NCBI GenBank assembly: GCA_001766655.1
Contig: MJCC01000001.1
Span: 462,724-526,723, forward strand
Source: Phytomonas francai
Lineage: Eukaryota > Euglenozoa > Kinetoplastea > Trypanosomatida > Trypanosomatidae
DNA: 64,000 bases
Reading direction: 5' to 3'
Shown here: positions 9,403-18,856 of the stretch, one piece after another
How the letters are laid out: every line of letters begins with the position of its first letter
Position numbering within the stretch: position 1 is the first letter of the stretch
Program-made: the position numbers and the translations under genes
The notes under the pieces: generated by a model
Databases searched by the model: none
Seen by the model: the letters and a program-made list of their open reading frames with translations, nothing else
What the model was told of the DNA's origin: nothing

Positions 9403-10314
9403 TTAAACTTTGCAGGAAGTAAAAGAGATATCTTGATCAGCACATTGTGTAATCACAATCATCTGGGATGCTTCCCAATTTTCATTGGGGGAAGGCTGGG
9501 GTTTGTCAATGATAGTCCCGTGCTCCACGCACACAAACTTCTTGAAGCCATCTTCTGGCATATCCGACATACCTTTGGTTTTCTCAACCCACGGGTTCCA
9601 TAGCACGACGTCCTTGAAACCATGCCCGGCGATGCTTAGCCGCTTTGGTTTTTGATTATTGGCGAACATCGTCTGCACCGTGACGGGTTTCCCATTTTGA
9701 TTTAAATAGATGCGATCGATTTCGCCGTTGATATGGTGAACCGCCTCAGGTGGGCAGCGCTTCCGATCCTGTAGATCATCCAAATACGCCGTTTCGTCAA
9801 GGCCGCTGATTCTGACCGAGTTGATATCCGCCACCGCAAAATACGTGTGGAAGGCAAAGGCAAACGTCAGTGGAAGATCTGTCGACTTGTTCTTCACCCC
9901 GATATGGAGCTGGAGGGTGGTGGCGGTGAATGTGATGGTGTAAATCAACTCGCAGTGCGCCTCCGCGAAATGTGGCTCTTGCTGTGGTTTTAAGAGGTAC
10001 TCAAGAACGAGCTCGTACGCGCTCCCTTTCTGCGCGCTCCCCCGTACACTCCATTCTGGGCTCACCCGAAGAAAGCCGTGGGAGACCGGAAGCGGGCCGA
10101 GGTCGGAGAACTGGGGGAAAATCAACGGGACGCCTCCGCGGATGGCCTTGCCGGGTTGATAGAGCGCCTTTGGGCTCGTGTAGAGGTGCTCCTCCCCGTC
10201 GCGGGTGCGCCAGCTCGTGATGTGCGCGCCCTGTCGGTAAATCGTGAGCTGGGAGCCATCGACCGCGTTGGTAAGGCAAAGGTGGCTCGCTGCGCCCGGT
10301 GGGAATTCGGCCAT
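9403..10314 (-). CDS. Glucose-6-phosphate 1-epimerase (hexose-6-phosphate mutarotase)
   Basis: 303 residues, normal length. Interconverts the alpha and beta anomers of glucose 6-phosphate (aldose 1-epimerase-like beta-sandwich fold), feeding glycolysis and the pentose phosphate pathway. The family's catalytic and substrate residues are visible: His79 in SHGFLR, His156 in FAFHTYF and Glu264 in CVEHGTI. The conserved GGVPLIFPQFSD block follows the start as usual. The C-terminus (SCKV) is not a PTS1, so no glycosomal targeting by that route is evident. Start: ATG at 10314, with a long C/T tract upstream on the coding strand (10540-10580). Family assignment is firm; exact sugar preference is inferred. 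Confidence 0.9.
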   Translation of the reverse strand: MAEFPPGAASHLCLTNAVDGSQLTIYRQGAHITSWRTRDGEEHLYTSPKALYQPGKAIRGGVPLIFPQFSDLGPLPVSHGFLRVSPEWSVRGSAQKGSAYELVLEYLLKPQQEPHFAEAHCELIYTITFTATTLQLHIGVKNKSTDLPLTFAFAFHTYFAVADINSVRISGLDETAYLDDLQDRKRCPPEAVHHINGEIDRIYLNQNGKPVTVQTMFANNQKPKRLSIAGHGFKDVVLWNPWVEKTKGMSDMPEDGFKKFVCVEHGTIIDKPQPSPNENWEASQMIVITQCADQDISFTSCKV

Positions 10315-10595
10315 TGTATGAAGCGCGTTGGGGGGTTAAAGCGGGCCTTGTTTGTAATGGTATACCTGCTGATCGTATTCTCGAAAAGACTGGAAACGAG
10401 GAAGAAGGAGAAATAGAATACAAAAGAGGGGTTCGCGTACCCCCATCTCGAGACGCCCCTCCCTTTCATCGACCACAAGCATGATCTATACCCAGCGTGT
10501 TTATAAAAAGGGGATGGTATATAAATAAAATAAAAAAAAGGATGGGGGGGCGGGGGGGGGGAGGGGGTAAGGTAATGGCAGAGGATGCAAGTGCA

Positions 10596-11573
10596 TCACT
10601 CTTTTTTTCTATAGGATAGGGGCTTCCGCGACGATGCCTTTTCAATCAAGTAGCGTGTCTGCACAGTAGTGGACCTTAGGGCAGGTACGAGCATTGGTGT
10701 CGTACGTTGATACACGGCGTATTCTGGGTACTTTTTGAGCGAAATCGGCTCCGTAATCAGCCGTGCGGAGACATAAATGAGCAGAGCCAGGATGAGGCAC
10801 CCAACGCCCTGCCACCACCGCCATGTCGCTGTCGACCCCTGCCGATCTTGCGCCGCTGCCACTGAGAGGGTCAGCCAAATCAAGGTCTCACAAAAGAGGT
10901 TGAGGTGGCGGCTGTAGCCGAACACGCCGGTTATGCAGAACCCATACGAGGGAGGCGTGTGTTGGCCGCCCGCTTTGTCGTCGTCGTCGCGCAGCTTGGC
11001 GTTTTGAAAGTTCCACTGCTGCTGATCGCATACCGCCTCAAAGAACAGTAGCAGGAGCAGGAAGCCGAGGAAAATGTAGTCCCTTTGACTTAACGCATCG
11101 CCGGGAAAGCTCAGCATGGGGAGGGTGATGGCCCACAGCAACGCGCTCTGGAAAATGGAAATGAAAAAAAAGATGAAGAGCACCCGCACGACGCGATTCT
11201 GAAGGGACGGCCCCGCGCGCACGTAACCCCATCGATAGTCCTCCCCACCACAGAGGTAGCCGCCGCGGCGGAAAAAATTGTAAACCAAACGCACACCCCA
11301 CAGCGTGATGAACGACGCATACGCCGTCGCCGCGTTAACGTACGACCAGTGTATGCCGTGGTTATCGCACGGTATCGCATAGTAAACTATGATCCACGCA
11401 TGCATCATGCATGCAATCGGCCAGATACGATCCATCCATGAAAAATTGCCTGTCGTATGCGTGGCGACAAAAACAAAAACGGAAATGGTCACCATGAGAG
11501 CAAAAGTGCAGTTGAACGCAGATGCGGTCGCCAATTTTAGGGTGGCGCCCAACTCTTCTGCAAAGCGGTGCAT
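10596..11573 (-). CDS. DUF1295 / steroid-reductase-like membrane protein
   Basis: 325 residues, polytopic. Several membrane segments are visible (for example around AFNCTFALMVTISVFVFVA and VLFIFFFISIFQSALLWAI). The DUF1295 family, related to 3-oxo-5-alpha-steroid 4-dehydrogenases, is indicated by TLWGVRLVYNFFRRGGY, by QQWNFQN, by FGYSRHLNLFCE (the C-terminal NAD(P)H-binding-type motif), and by the final SARLITEPISLKKYPEYAVYQRTTPMLVP. A reductase acting on sterol or lipid substrates is expected, but the substrate is unknown. The frame continues to a TTG at 11609; the first ATG (11573) is used. Family call confident, function generic. Confidence 0.85.
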   Translation of the reverse strand: MHRFAEELGATLKLATASAFNCTFALMVTISVFVFVATHTTGNFSWMDRIWPIACMMHAWIIVYYAIPCDNHGIHWSYVNAATAYASFITLWGVRLVYNFFRRGGYLCGGEDYRWGYVRAGPSLQNRVVRVLFIFFFISIFQSALLWAITLPMLSFPGDALSQRDYIFLGFLLLLLFFEAVCDQQQWNFQNAKLRDDDDKAGGQHTPPSYGFCITGVFGYSRHLNLFCETLIWLTLSVAAAQDRQGSTATWRWWQGVGCLILALLIYVSARLITEPISLKKYPEYAVYQRTTPMLVPALRSTTVQTRYLIEKASSRKPLSYRKKE

Positions 11574-11974
11574 ACCGACTGAATCGAAAACGGTCGGAGA
11601 ACGGATCAATCTATCAAAGGGTATGGGTGAAAATGAAAAGGTTTTTTTTTTTACTTCTACAAATCACTATAATTCGAAAATGGATTTTAAAACGAGTCTT
11701 TAAAGGGCCAGGAAGTCTTACCATCTTGTCAATATTCGAATTGAATAGTATTAGTTTTGTTTTTGTTTTTTTTTTTAAATATCAGCGGGAGTTTTTACCA
11801 GCAGTACCTACGCATCCCCCTTTAGTCCAAAAGAGTTTCAATTTAAAGATGAATAATATCACAAAAATCCCATTGTCAACAAGCTTCCAATCGTCCCCTA
11901 CCACTAAAATTTCCCTTTCGAAGGAGTGGGGGTTATCCCGTTGTGGGGAAGGTCACACCATCCTTGCCGGGGTT
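11574..11974. other. Intergenic spacer
   Basis: AT-rich with T-runs on the + strand. Contains the 3' flank of the XRN-like gene and upstream sequence of the DUF1295 gene. No gene seen. Confidence 0.7.
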
Positions 11975-13489
11975 TCAGAATGTCATGAACGCCGCTTCAT
12001 CCGGGTCCGGTTCTTCTTGATATGTTGACGGGCTGTAAAGCGCCCGTTCTGCCTCGGACAGTCGACTCGTGTCCACGGTCGACATTATTTTCTTCACCGT
12101 TTGGATTAAAAATGGGGTCGACCGGCTCGTGGTCAGCCTCAACCCGTGGTCGTCGGTCTCGCGGTCGATCGCGAGGGCGAGCTCTTCCGAGTAGCGTCCG
12201 CGAACCCCCATAACCGCGACGTACTGCTCCAGCACCGTAAGCCGGGCTGGGGCGGGGTCCTCATTCTCGCTTTTCGCATTCTCCTTTTTCGCCTCGTCCG
12301 AGTCGGGCGGGACGCCGGCCCCGATCGCGCGCGCCACGTCCTGCCGCCGCGCGGCCGCCCAGAGGTCCTCGACGGCGACCGTGCGGCGGTCGGGCGGGGC
12401 GAAGGCGTAGTCGGGGCATCGCCCGCAGACGAGCCCGCGGAGGGCCCAGAGGGCGGCGCGCAGGAGCTGCAGCCCGGCCCCCGCGTCCCCCGCGCCGCGG
12501 CCCCTCCCCTCCCTTTTCCCCCCCCGTCTCCCCCCCTTCGCGCGTGCGAGGAGTCGCCGGAGGAAGTCGACGTCGAGGGCGAGCCCGGGGCCGCCGACGA
12601 GGCCGCGGCGGAAGAGCCCGTGGTTCGCGCGGAGGTCGCGGTAGGCGGCCCAGAGCCGCCGCGCGCCGGCCCCGAGGCCGCCGTAGTAGTCCCCGCCCGC
12701 GAGCAGCATGAGAAAGGCGAAGTCGACGCGGTAGGCGGGGAGGAGGGGCTCGGGGAGGGGGGGGTTCGGCACGCCGGCCCGCCAGCGCGCGAGGAGGTCG
12801 TGCAGGCAGACCATCGTGCGGTCCGCGGGGTCGAGGAGGGTGGCCCGGCGGTAGGGCGTCGCGAGGAGGGCGACCAGGACGAGGTCCGCGTCGTGGCCGA
12901 CGATCGTGAGGGCGTCGTCGGGGCTGTGGCCGGGCTCCCGCGCGAGGCGGCGCAGGCAGCGGCTGATCTTCAGCTCGCCCTCGCCGGGTTCCGCGCTCGC
13001 GGAGAGGTGGCGGGCGCGCCAGGTCGCGCGGCCGTCGCGCGCGGCCTCGATGGCGCCGAGGACGGCCTCCAGCCGCGCCTCGCAGGCGCGCACGAACGGC
13101 GAGCCCGCCGCGATCTCCGCGCGGCGGAGCGGGGGGTCCGCGGGCGGGGAGGAGAGCCGCGGGGGGGGGCGCGGCGCGAGGCCCGCGCGGCGGCTCTTCT
13201 GCGTCGCGATCTTCGCGAGCGGCGCGACGCCGTCGAAGACGAGGACGAGCGTCGCGGTCGGCCGCACGTCGCGCAGGAGGTCGCGCACGAGCCGCTCCAC
13301 CCCGCGCAGCGTCGCCTCGGTCGTCTCCGCGGCCGTCTGCGAGAAGGCGGTGTGCAGGACGGCGTTCATGTCCAGCAGCAGGTGGGCGGGCTCGAGCGCG
13401 AAGGCGAAGTGCGCGGCGTCGCGCTTGCTCGGGGCGTCGTGGGTGATGTGGTGGTCCCTAATGTACTTCCATACCTCGCCAACGCCCAT
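11975..13489 (-). CDS. Minimal XRN-family 5'-3' exoribonuclease
   Basis: 504 residues. XRN enzymes degrade 5'-monophosphate RNA. It starts MGVGEVWKYI, like other XRNs. The catalytic set is complete: Asp40 and His46 (DMNAVLH), Asp86 (FDGVAP), Lys93, Gln97, Arg100 and Arg101 (AKIATQKSRR), Glu170 and Glu172 (EPGEGELKI), Asp200 and Asp202 (GHDADLVLV). A second conserved block is recognisable (LRAALWALRGLVCGRCPDYAFAPPD). The protein lacks the long C-terminal region of XRN1, so it is close to a bare nuclease core. Trypanosomes have several XRN paralogues (XRNA-XRND); which one this matches is not decided. Codons are extremely GC-rich in 12.3-13.4 kb. The frame runs on to a GTG at 13582 through a pyrimidine tract; the ATG at 13489 is the start. 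Confidence 0.88.
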   Translation of the reverse strand: MGVGEVWKYIRDHHITHDAPSKRDAAHFAFALEPAHLLLDMNAVLHTAFSQTAAETTEATLRGVERLVRDLLRDVRPTATLVLVFDGVAPLAKIATQKSRRAGLAPRPPPRLSSPPADPPLRRAEIAAGSPFVRACEARLEAVLGAIEAARDGRATWRARHLSASAEPGEGELKISRCLRRLAREPGHSPDDALTIVGHDADLVLVALLATPYRRATLLDPADRTMVCLHDLLARWRAGVPNPPLPEPLLPAYRVDFAFLMLLAGGDYYGGLGAGARRLWAAYRDLRANHGLFRRGLVGGPGLALDVDFLRRLLARAKGGRRGGKREGRGRGAGDAGAGLQLLRAALWALRGLVCGRCPDYAFAPPDRRTVAVEDLWAAARRQDVARAIGAGVPPDSDEAKKENAKSENEDPAPARLTVLEQYVAVMGVRGRYSEELALAIDRETDDHGLRLTTSRSTPFLIQTVKKIMSTVDTSRLSEAERALYSPSTYQEEPDPDEAAFMTF

Positions 13490-13882
13490 CGCAATAGGGA
13501 CACGACCGCTCGCTCGTTTGTCGGAAGGATCTACTGGAAAAAGAAGCCAAACAGAAAGAAGGAATACAAAGGAAGAACACACGCACTACCAGCTAACCTG
13601 ACGTAAACCCAGCGCATCGAGTCTGCAAGCCTGTATAAAGGAGCTTAAACCTACCACATATTCGGAACTTGTGTTAACTGGTTTGCCCATGGGGCCAACG
13701 AGCAGACGGAGAACGCGTAGCGCCTCCATACGAGTGGAAGGTCTCGTTTTGTCTGTTTTTTTTTTTGTTATCCGTCACCGGTTTCCTCAGAAGCCTTCAA
13801 ACTCACATTTACACATCTAGAAAATGGGATATATTTTTTTAAAATACACATGCGTATATAACTTAAATAAATAAATATCGCT
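13490..13882. other. Intergenic spacer
   Basis: Holds the XRN splice signal and the 3' flank of the next gene. No gene seen. Confidence 0.7.
13534..13580 (-). promoter_or_regulatory. Trans-splice acceptor for the XRN-like gene
   Basis: On the coding strand a long C/T tract (TTCTTCCTTTGTATTCC and on) ends in TTTTTCCAG, AG complementing 13534-13535, about 45 nt before the ATG. It explains why the frame stays open upstream. Confidence 0.65.
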
Positions 13883-15943
13883 TTATAATGCATGAGATCC
13901 AATTATTGCATCTCGGAGGCCTTTTTCTACAATTGACGTGATAAAAGGCTTCAAAAATACATACAACACATTGAGCTTGGCTACGCTGTTTGATAGCTTG
14001 AGCGATTTAATAGAGACTACCGAATCCTCAACAAGAGCTTCCGGGCTACCCCTAAATGGAATCATCATTTTGGTGAAAAGTATAAGGTTGACGCGGCACA
14101 CCTTAACGCCAAGCTCACCGTGCGTGACTCCCTTCGTATAGGCACACACTCCAGATTCACAAAAATGAGTACCATTCCTCAAACGTCTATTCTGCCTGTT
14201 CGCGTTGGATTCTCCGATGTAAGAAAATTGTATAGGAAACAAACAAAGTTTACTGATATAAATTCTTATCTTGAGACGCATCCCGTCATCAATAAACTCA
14301 CAGCTGCTCTTACTTTGGTCAAACTCCAGCTCCTTGACCTTGAATTCACTTGTGGAAAGAAGTTTACGGCCCAAAAATGGAATCCGGACAGAAACCTCTT
14401 CCAATGGTTGTGCTAATCTCCACCCGGGGGTCTCCTTGCTTAGGAACTGCAGCAAAGCCTTCATGATGGCGTCCGCCTGCTCTACAAATAATGGGCAGCG
14501 GATGGAAATCTCCCGAACGAGATCGCATTTACTTCCACCGCGAAACACACTCGAAAGGCGCCCCCGCAGGGCTGCTATAGACTTCCAATGTTTCTCTTCC
14601 TCAATAAGAAAGGCAACATTTTCGGAGCCCTGCGATAAGATGAGACCCAAGGTACCGCTTTCCTTGCGCGCAGGTTGCGCCAGGGGGGAGGCCGCGTCTT
14701 CGTTCGTGGTCCCCTGGGGAGCGCCCGACTTCGCCTCTTCGGCGGGAACCTGCAACAACGACTCCGTTCTCGAATTCTTTTCCGATACGGAGGAATCCGA
14801 GCGATGGTTGCTCCGGAAATCCTCCGAGAGCAGGGATGTGGATTGGGTCTGTTCAAGTAGACTCCCGTTGGCTTGCTTCGTCTCGAATAATCCCACGCTG
14901 AGGGGCCCACTAGCCTCATCATCTTTATTCAAAGGGAATGGTGAGATTTCATGTGAATGAGATATCCCCTCGTCCCTGCTGAACGTCAGCGACGATCGCG
15001 CCGCAGCCCTCTCCGCACTGTCGCTGGAAGGAGGCCCATTCAGGGTCCCAGGGCGACCCAACACCGGACTTCGCATCACTTCGACCTTCTCGGATTTTTT
15101 CCCCGTATCATTGCGGAGTTCAACCTTGTCAACTTTCGACGGAGAAGTGTAAAAAATAATCTTTGGTGAGAATAAATTGTTCAAAACGACAGTTTCTGTT
15201 TTCGGAGGGCGGTGTTGGAAGGAAGAAAAGTCGGTGACCGAGAAGCCAGCAAGCCACCTAATGATAGGCGCAATCGGTAGTCCCTCCACGCGAGGGCCAT
15301 TCATTTTTCCCAGCCCCTTAGTCGCTTGTGGGGTATTCTCACCCGGTACGCTCGAAGCTTTCTGGGGTGAGGTCCCGCGACGGGGTGTCGTCGAGCCCGC
15401 CGCCGTCGTTTCCTCCTCGTTGGCGAGGATTAGCCGCTTGTAGGCCACATCCTGCAGGGGCCTCGGCTTTAAAAGCATCTCCCTATCCCACTCCGACGTA
15501 TCCACGGGAAAGACCCGCACGGTGTAGTTGTAATCCCGTGTTAAGGAAAGGTTGTCAAAGTGACCCCGCCGGAAGATCTCGCGCGCGCGATTGGTGAGGA
15601 GAAGATCGACCCCCTCGAAGGGATGGACGCGCTGGGATAGGTCGGCCTCTTTTGCCGCGCTCCGTTTGAGATCCCACTCCCTCTCCAGACAGCGGAAGCT
15701 GGAGATATCGGGATGATGCGCGTCGTAAATACACCGCGCGGCCTTCTCCACGTCGTCGGTGCTGCGCAGGGCCTCGGAAAGCTGTGAGATGGATGCGTAG
15801 GGGCATAGGGCCTGAAGATAATCAAACAGACCCTCCGTTAGCTTCTTCGCCTTCATGTTTGCTTGATTGCTGGCTTTGAGCTTTTCAAGTATATCCCTAT
15901 GCATGGGATCGTGGGCGAGTTGAGGCTCACGTTCATGCGTCAT
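13883..15943 (-). CDS. Kinetoplastid hypothetical protein
   Basis: 686 residues, family not recognised. Residues 1-165 look folded and helical, with a block running from KKLTEGLFDYLQ to SISQLSEALRSTDD that resembles a UBA/CUE-like helical bundle (weak). The middle (about 175-430) is polar and Ser-rich. The last 230 residues look like an alpha/beta fold (EISIRCPLFVEQADAIMKAL, VSVRIPFLGRKLL, KIRIYISKLCLFPIQF), ending in a hydrophobic helix-rich tail. No signal peptide. The frame continues to a GTG at 16084 through pyrimidine-rich codons; the ATG at 15943 is the first plausible start. A lipid-binding (TULIP-type) C-terminus is conceivable but unsupported. Confidence 0.75.
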   Translation of the reverse strand: MTHEREPQLAHDPMHRDILEKLKASNQANMKAKKLTEGLFDYLQALCPYASISQLSEALRSTDDVEKAARCIYDAHHPDISSFRCLEREWDLKRSAAKEADLSQRVHPFEGVDLLLTNRAREIFRRGHFDNLSLTRDYNYTVRVFPVDTSEWDREMLLKPRPLQDVAYKRLILANEEETTAAGSTTPRRGTSPQKASSVPGENTPQATKGLGKMNGPRVEGLPIAPIIRWLAGFSVTDFSSFQHRPPKTETVVLNNLFSPKIIFYTSPSKVDKVELRNDTGKKSEKVEVMRSPVLGRPGTLNGPPSSDSAERAAARSSLTFSRDEGISHSHEISPFPLNKDDEASGPLSVGLFETKQANGSLLEQTQSTSLLSEDFRSNHRSDSSVSEKNSRTESLLQVPAEEAKSGAPQGTTNEDAASPLAQPARKESGTLGLILSQGSENVAFLIEEEKHWKSIAALRGRLSSVFRGGSKCDLVREISIRCPLFVEQADAIMKALLQFLSKETPGWRLAQPLEEVSVRIPFLGRKLLSTSEFKVKELEFDQSKSSCEFIDDGMRLKIRIYISKLCLFPIQFSYIGESNANRQNRRLRNGTHFCESGVCAYTKGVTHGELGVKVCRVNLILFTKMMIPFRGSPEALVEDSVVSIKSLKLSNSVAKLNVLYVFLKPFITSIVEKGLRDAIIGSHAL

Positions 15944-16486
15944 TTTTGTTCCAAAAGAATCACCATACAAGTGGTGCGGAAAAAAGCTAGAGCAATTTGT
16001 GGGAAAAAACTCCCAAAAACAATTCAAAAAAATCTTAAAAGGTAAAAAATCGGAATCGTCTTTAGGTCTAAGTTTTACATGCACTCAGGTTATAATCAAA
16101 ACGAAGAATTAAAGCGGCAAGTGGATGATGTCGCATGTGAACTTTTATACAATGCGTTTAGAATTACGGCTTGCTAATATAAATGAGTTGGACTCGACAT
16201 GAATCGCTCATGCCTAGAAATGTTCTTTATTCAGCAGTGTTCATGCGATACGGTATGTGGAAAAGCAGACTAAAACCCGACTCACGTAAAAATTACGTAA
16301 ATAAAACGCGATAAAAAAGAACGCCATAGGTCTGTAATAATAGCATCTAACCAACCCTTGGTGGTGAAACAGAACGAATAAATGGATGATATCAACATAT
16401 AGTGATAAAAAAAATGATCATAGTCAATAAATGTTTAAAAAAAGGCAGAAAATAGCAGGACTTTTGCAATAATTAGTAACACATTA
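15944..16486. other. Intergenic spacer
   Basis: AT-rich; contains the pyrimidine tract (coding strand) for the gene ending at 15943. No gene seen. Confidence 0.65.
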
Positions 16487-17890
16487 TCATTGTATATGAG
16501 TGTATGAAAGGGTACAACAATTTGGGGGGCTTAATTCGTGAACTTGATCAACTTGCGGGGCATTTTTCGCATCCACAAGGCTACCTTCAAAAAGTTCGAG
16601 AACGTACACGATCCCATTAATCCTCCACATCGCTACCGCCCTTTCCGCCATCTCTAATAGCCCTCGCAGCGATGACAGGCGGTAAACGCACCTCGAAAAA
16701 AGCAGCTGGCCTACCATCAACTCCAACCGCGCTGTTTGGCGATAACGTCTTCCAACATAAACGCCGATCCGATCGATTCGAGAGAGATGCACAAGCCGGA
16801 CAAAAGAGAGCACTGCAGGGCATCAGCAGAACGGAAATCGCTGTCAAAGTTCTCGATAGCGCGCGAAAGCGTCGTTTTGATAAAGCGGCAAGGCAGTTCC
16901 TAATAGGGGGTGGGGACGAAGAATCTGCTGTGGTCATCCTTATCCTCTCCTTCCCAAGGGATAGAGGCCATCTGAGCAAAAAATCGCGCCAAAAATGCCC
17001 TTCGCGAGATCTCAAGTCAAAACTTGGAGGCCCCCACGACGCGAAAGTATCGTTTTTCCCCATCCCAGCAAAGTTTGTCAAAGCAGCGGGGTAAAATGGA
17101 TTTGAGGCGGTGAAAGAATCCTACCAGGTGTGGAAAGCCGACACCCCACTAAAAGACTCAAAACAAGCGCTCCCACCGAACATTAGCGAGAGAAGAACAG
17201 ATTCCAATGTTCAAGCAACCTTTCGAAAATACTTTTGTGCATTGCAAGAAGCGGAAGGCGCTTGGCGAGTGTACATTTTTTTTAAAAAGCATATAGGCAT
17301 CGAGAAGGCCATGGGAATAGAAATTTCGGTATTTAGCGCGCAAAAAGATTGGTTGATGGTTTATAATAATCCCACCACCGATCTAAGGTGCTAGTAATAA
17401 AGTTATGAAGTCTCCTCTGCCAGGCATGCGATAGGGAATCACGGGAAAAACTTCGTTAATTTGCACCGAGATTCTGATAAATCCACTCCACCACACACTG
17501 CGGACCCTCATCTATGCATAAAGCAATGAATGGCTCCCCTCGAAAGGGATGCTCATAGAGCCTCAAACCAAAAACTGGCGCATTCGTTTCTCCTTTTAAG
17601 AAGGGTTCGTTTTTATTATTCAGCACCATGGAGCCGAAAAGCGGAAAGAGGTATACGGAATGCCGCAGGAGTTTTCCCAGCCCCTTGAAGCATCCTAAAG
17701 TAAATCCTTGCGCGGATGTACAGCTAAAATTCCCCTCCAACCGTTGGGTGGATTCCTCTGAAAGAGAAACCGCAAAATCATCACACGTGCAGATTGGCAC
17801 CAATAACATCAATACCCCGGGAACAACGCATAATTGCCCATGTCGAGCTGTCGGAAATAGAAGTCGTAATTACCGCTAAATCACGCCTAT
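16487..17890 (-). pseudogene. Probable degenerate protein gene (multiple stops and frameshifts)
   Basis: The segment is less AT-rich than true spacers here. An open frame of 117 codons (17809-17456) reads like a folded protein, with APVFGLRLYEHPF and FIALCIDEGPQCVVEW. It ends in a stop just where a second - frame (17460 down to about 16740) takes over with protein-like text broken by about five stops. A third frame (16813-16487, containing LLEMAERAVAMW) continues it. A good splice acceptor lies upstream at 17887-17919. I read this as one roughly 460-codon gene decayed by frameshifts and stops. Antisense frames are also partly open (16672-17394), so strand is not beyond doubt. No family recognised. 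The 117-codon piece could alternatively be a small live gene. Confidence 0.5.
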
Positions 17891-17919
17891 TCGAAGACAA
17901 GTCGAAAAAAAGAAGAAAG
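17887..17919 (-). promoter_or_regulatory. Trans-splice acceptor upstream of the degenerate gene
   Basis: Coding strand reads CTTTCTTCTTTTTTTCGACT, then TGTCTTCGAATAG, with AG complementing 17887-17888. A well-formed acceptor in front of a broken gene suggests recent decay. Confidence 0.5.
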
Positions 17920-18208
17920 TTCTCAACTATGAATCATAAACTAATGAGGACGGATCGGCTTTGTCCGCTATGATAATTAAATTTTAATAGCGAGTCATGC
18001 TTCAGATAAGAGTATTCCAGGGGAGCGAGCAAAGCTGGAATTTAGCCATTGATGCATTCTTTCACCTAAGCAAGAAGTTAAGAATACGGACAGAAAGAAA
18101 CAACCATAAAAGAAGCCTTACTTCTTGTATAGATGAATATTCAGTCAGAGATGCAGCTGGTTTTTGCCCTATTTTTGGACAGTGATGTTGTTATCCTTCT
18201 ATTTATTG
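17891..18208. other. Intergenic spacer
   Basis: AT-rich spacer between the degenerate gene and the 18209-18856 gene. Nothing convincing. Confidence 0.6.
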
Positions 18209-18856
18209 CTAGCTGATTCTTGACATCACCAGTATCGCGGAGGGCGTAATGACCTTATCGTACGTCCAATCCCCCGCTTCCTTTGCGCGCTGCTCCTCCC
18301 TCTGCCGCTTCTCATCGGCGGTGACCCCCTCCCGGAGATGATGAAAAAGGCTGGAAACTGCGGACGGGGTCGACTCCTTTTCTTTTTCGTTGGGCCCGGC
18401 TTCCTCAACTTCTTCGCCATCTACTTTTTCTCTTTTTGCGTGCTGTGCGAGGTGCAGAATCACGCGATTCGTACGCCCGCATTCTCCCTCCGGAAGCTCC
18501 TCCTCCCAGGCCCCGCGAAACACCATCGCGGAGGGGGTTCCTGCGTTTAGATAAAGCAAAGGATTCCTCACACTCCGCACTGGAGGAAAGTCCGACGAAA
18601 AATTAATCCCTTCAGCGGTAAAAGCCATTTTACTCGAAGTGGATTCATCGGGAGGAGGAGCCTCTCCGTCGGGCTGCGGTTGCTTCTCGCATAAATGAAC
18701 GTTACGAAAAAAATCAAAACAAGGGAATCGGAGCAAAATATATTCCTCCTCCTCCTCGGTTTCGATGGTTTCGATAAGGGGGACAGAAGAGGAGCCTTCT
18801 TCATGTTTTCCTCGCTTTAGAATCGGCTCAGATGATCCTCCCCCCTCTCTAGACAT
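18209..18856 (-). CDS. TFIIIC subunit 6-like (triple-barrel) protein, tentative
   Basis: 215 residues. An acidic stretch (ETEEEEEYILLRFPCFD, about residues 32-48) leads into a beta-rich core ending in NPLLYLNAG and MVFRGAWEEELPEGEC (about 97-125). That order resembles the triple-barrel domain of TFIIIC subunit 6 (GTF3C6/Tfc7), where an acidic lead is followed by a beta core with a conserved F-x-G-x-W-E-D/E motif. The C-terminal half is charged and probably helical (EKRQREEQRAKEAGDW). If right, it would belong to RNA polymerase III transcription, a machinery poorly conserved in kinetoplastids. The resemblance is by eye and short, so treat it as a lead. The ATG at 18856 is the first Met. Confidence 0.6.
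   Translation of the reverse strand: MSREGGGSSEPILKRGKHEEGSSSVPLIETIETEEEEEYILLRFPCFDFFRNVHLCEKQPQPDGEAPPPDESTSSKMAFTAEGINFSSDFPPVRSVRNPLLYLNAGTPSAMVFRGAWEEELPEGECGRTNRVILHLAQHAKREKVDGEEVEEAGPNEKEKESTPSAVSSLFHHLREGVTADEKRQREEQRAKEAGDWTYDKVITPSAILVMSRIS

Noticed and set aside
12146..13606. 486-codon + strand frame antisense to the XRN-like gene
   Set aside because: Low-complexity shadow caused by high GC; the - strand has a full nuclease active site.
16672..17394. + strand frame with only one stop across the degenerate region
   Set aside because: Against the direction of the unit and codon-aligned with the sense frame, so openness can be a shadow; kept as a caveat rather than a gene.
16487..17890. 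Reading the in-frame TGA/TAG codons as sense (as in Blastocrithidia)
   Set aside because: Clear genes here end at TAA, TAG and TGA without read-through, and frameshifts would still be needed.
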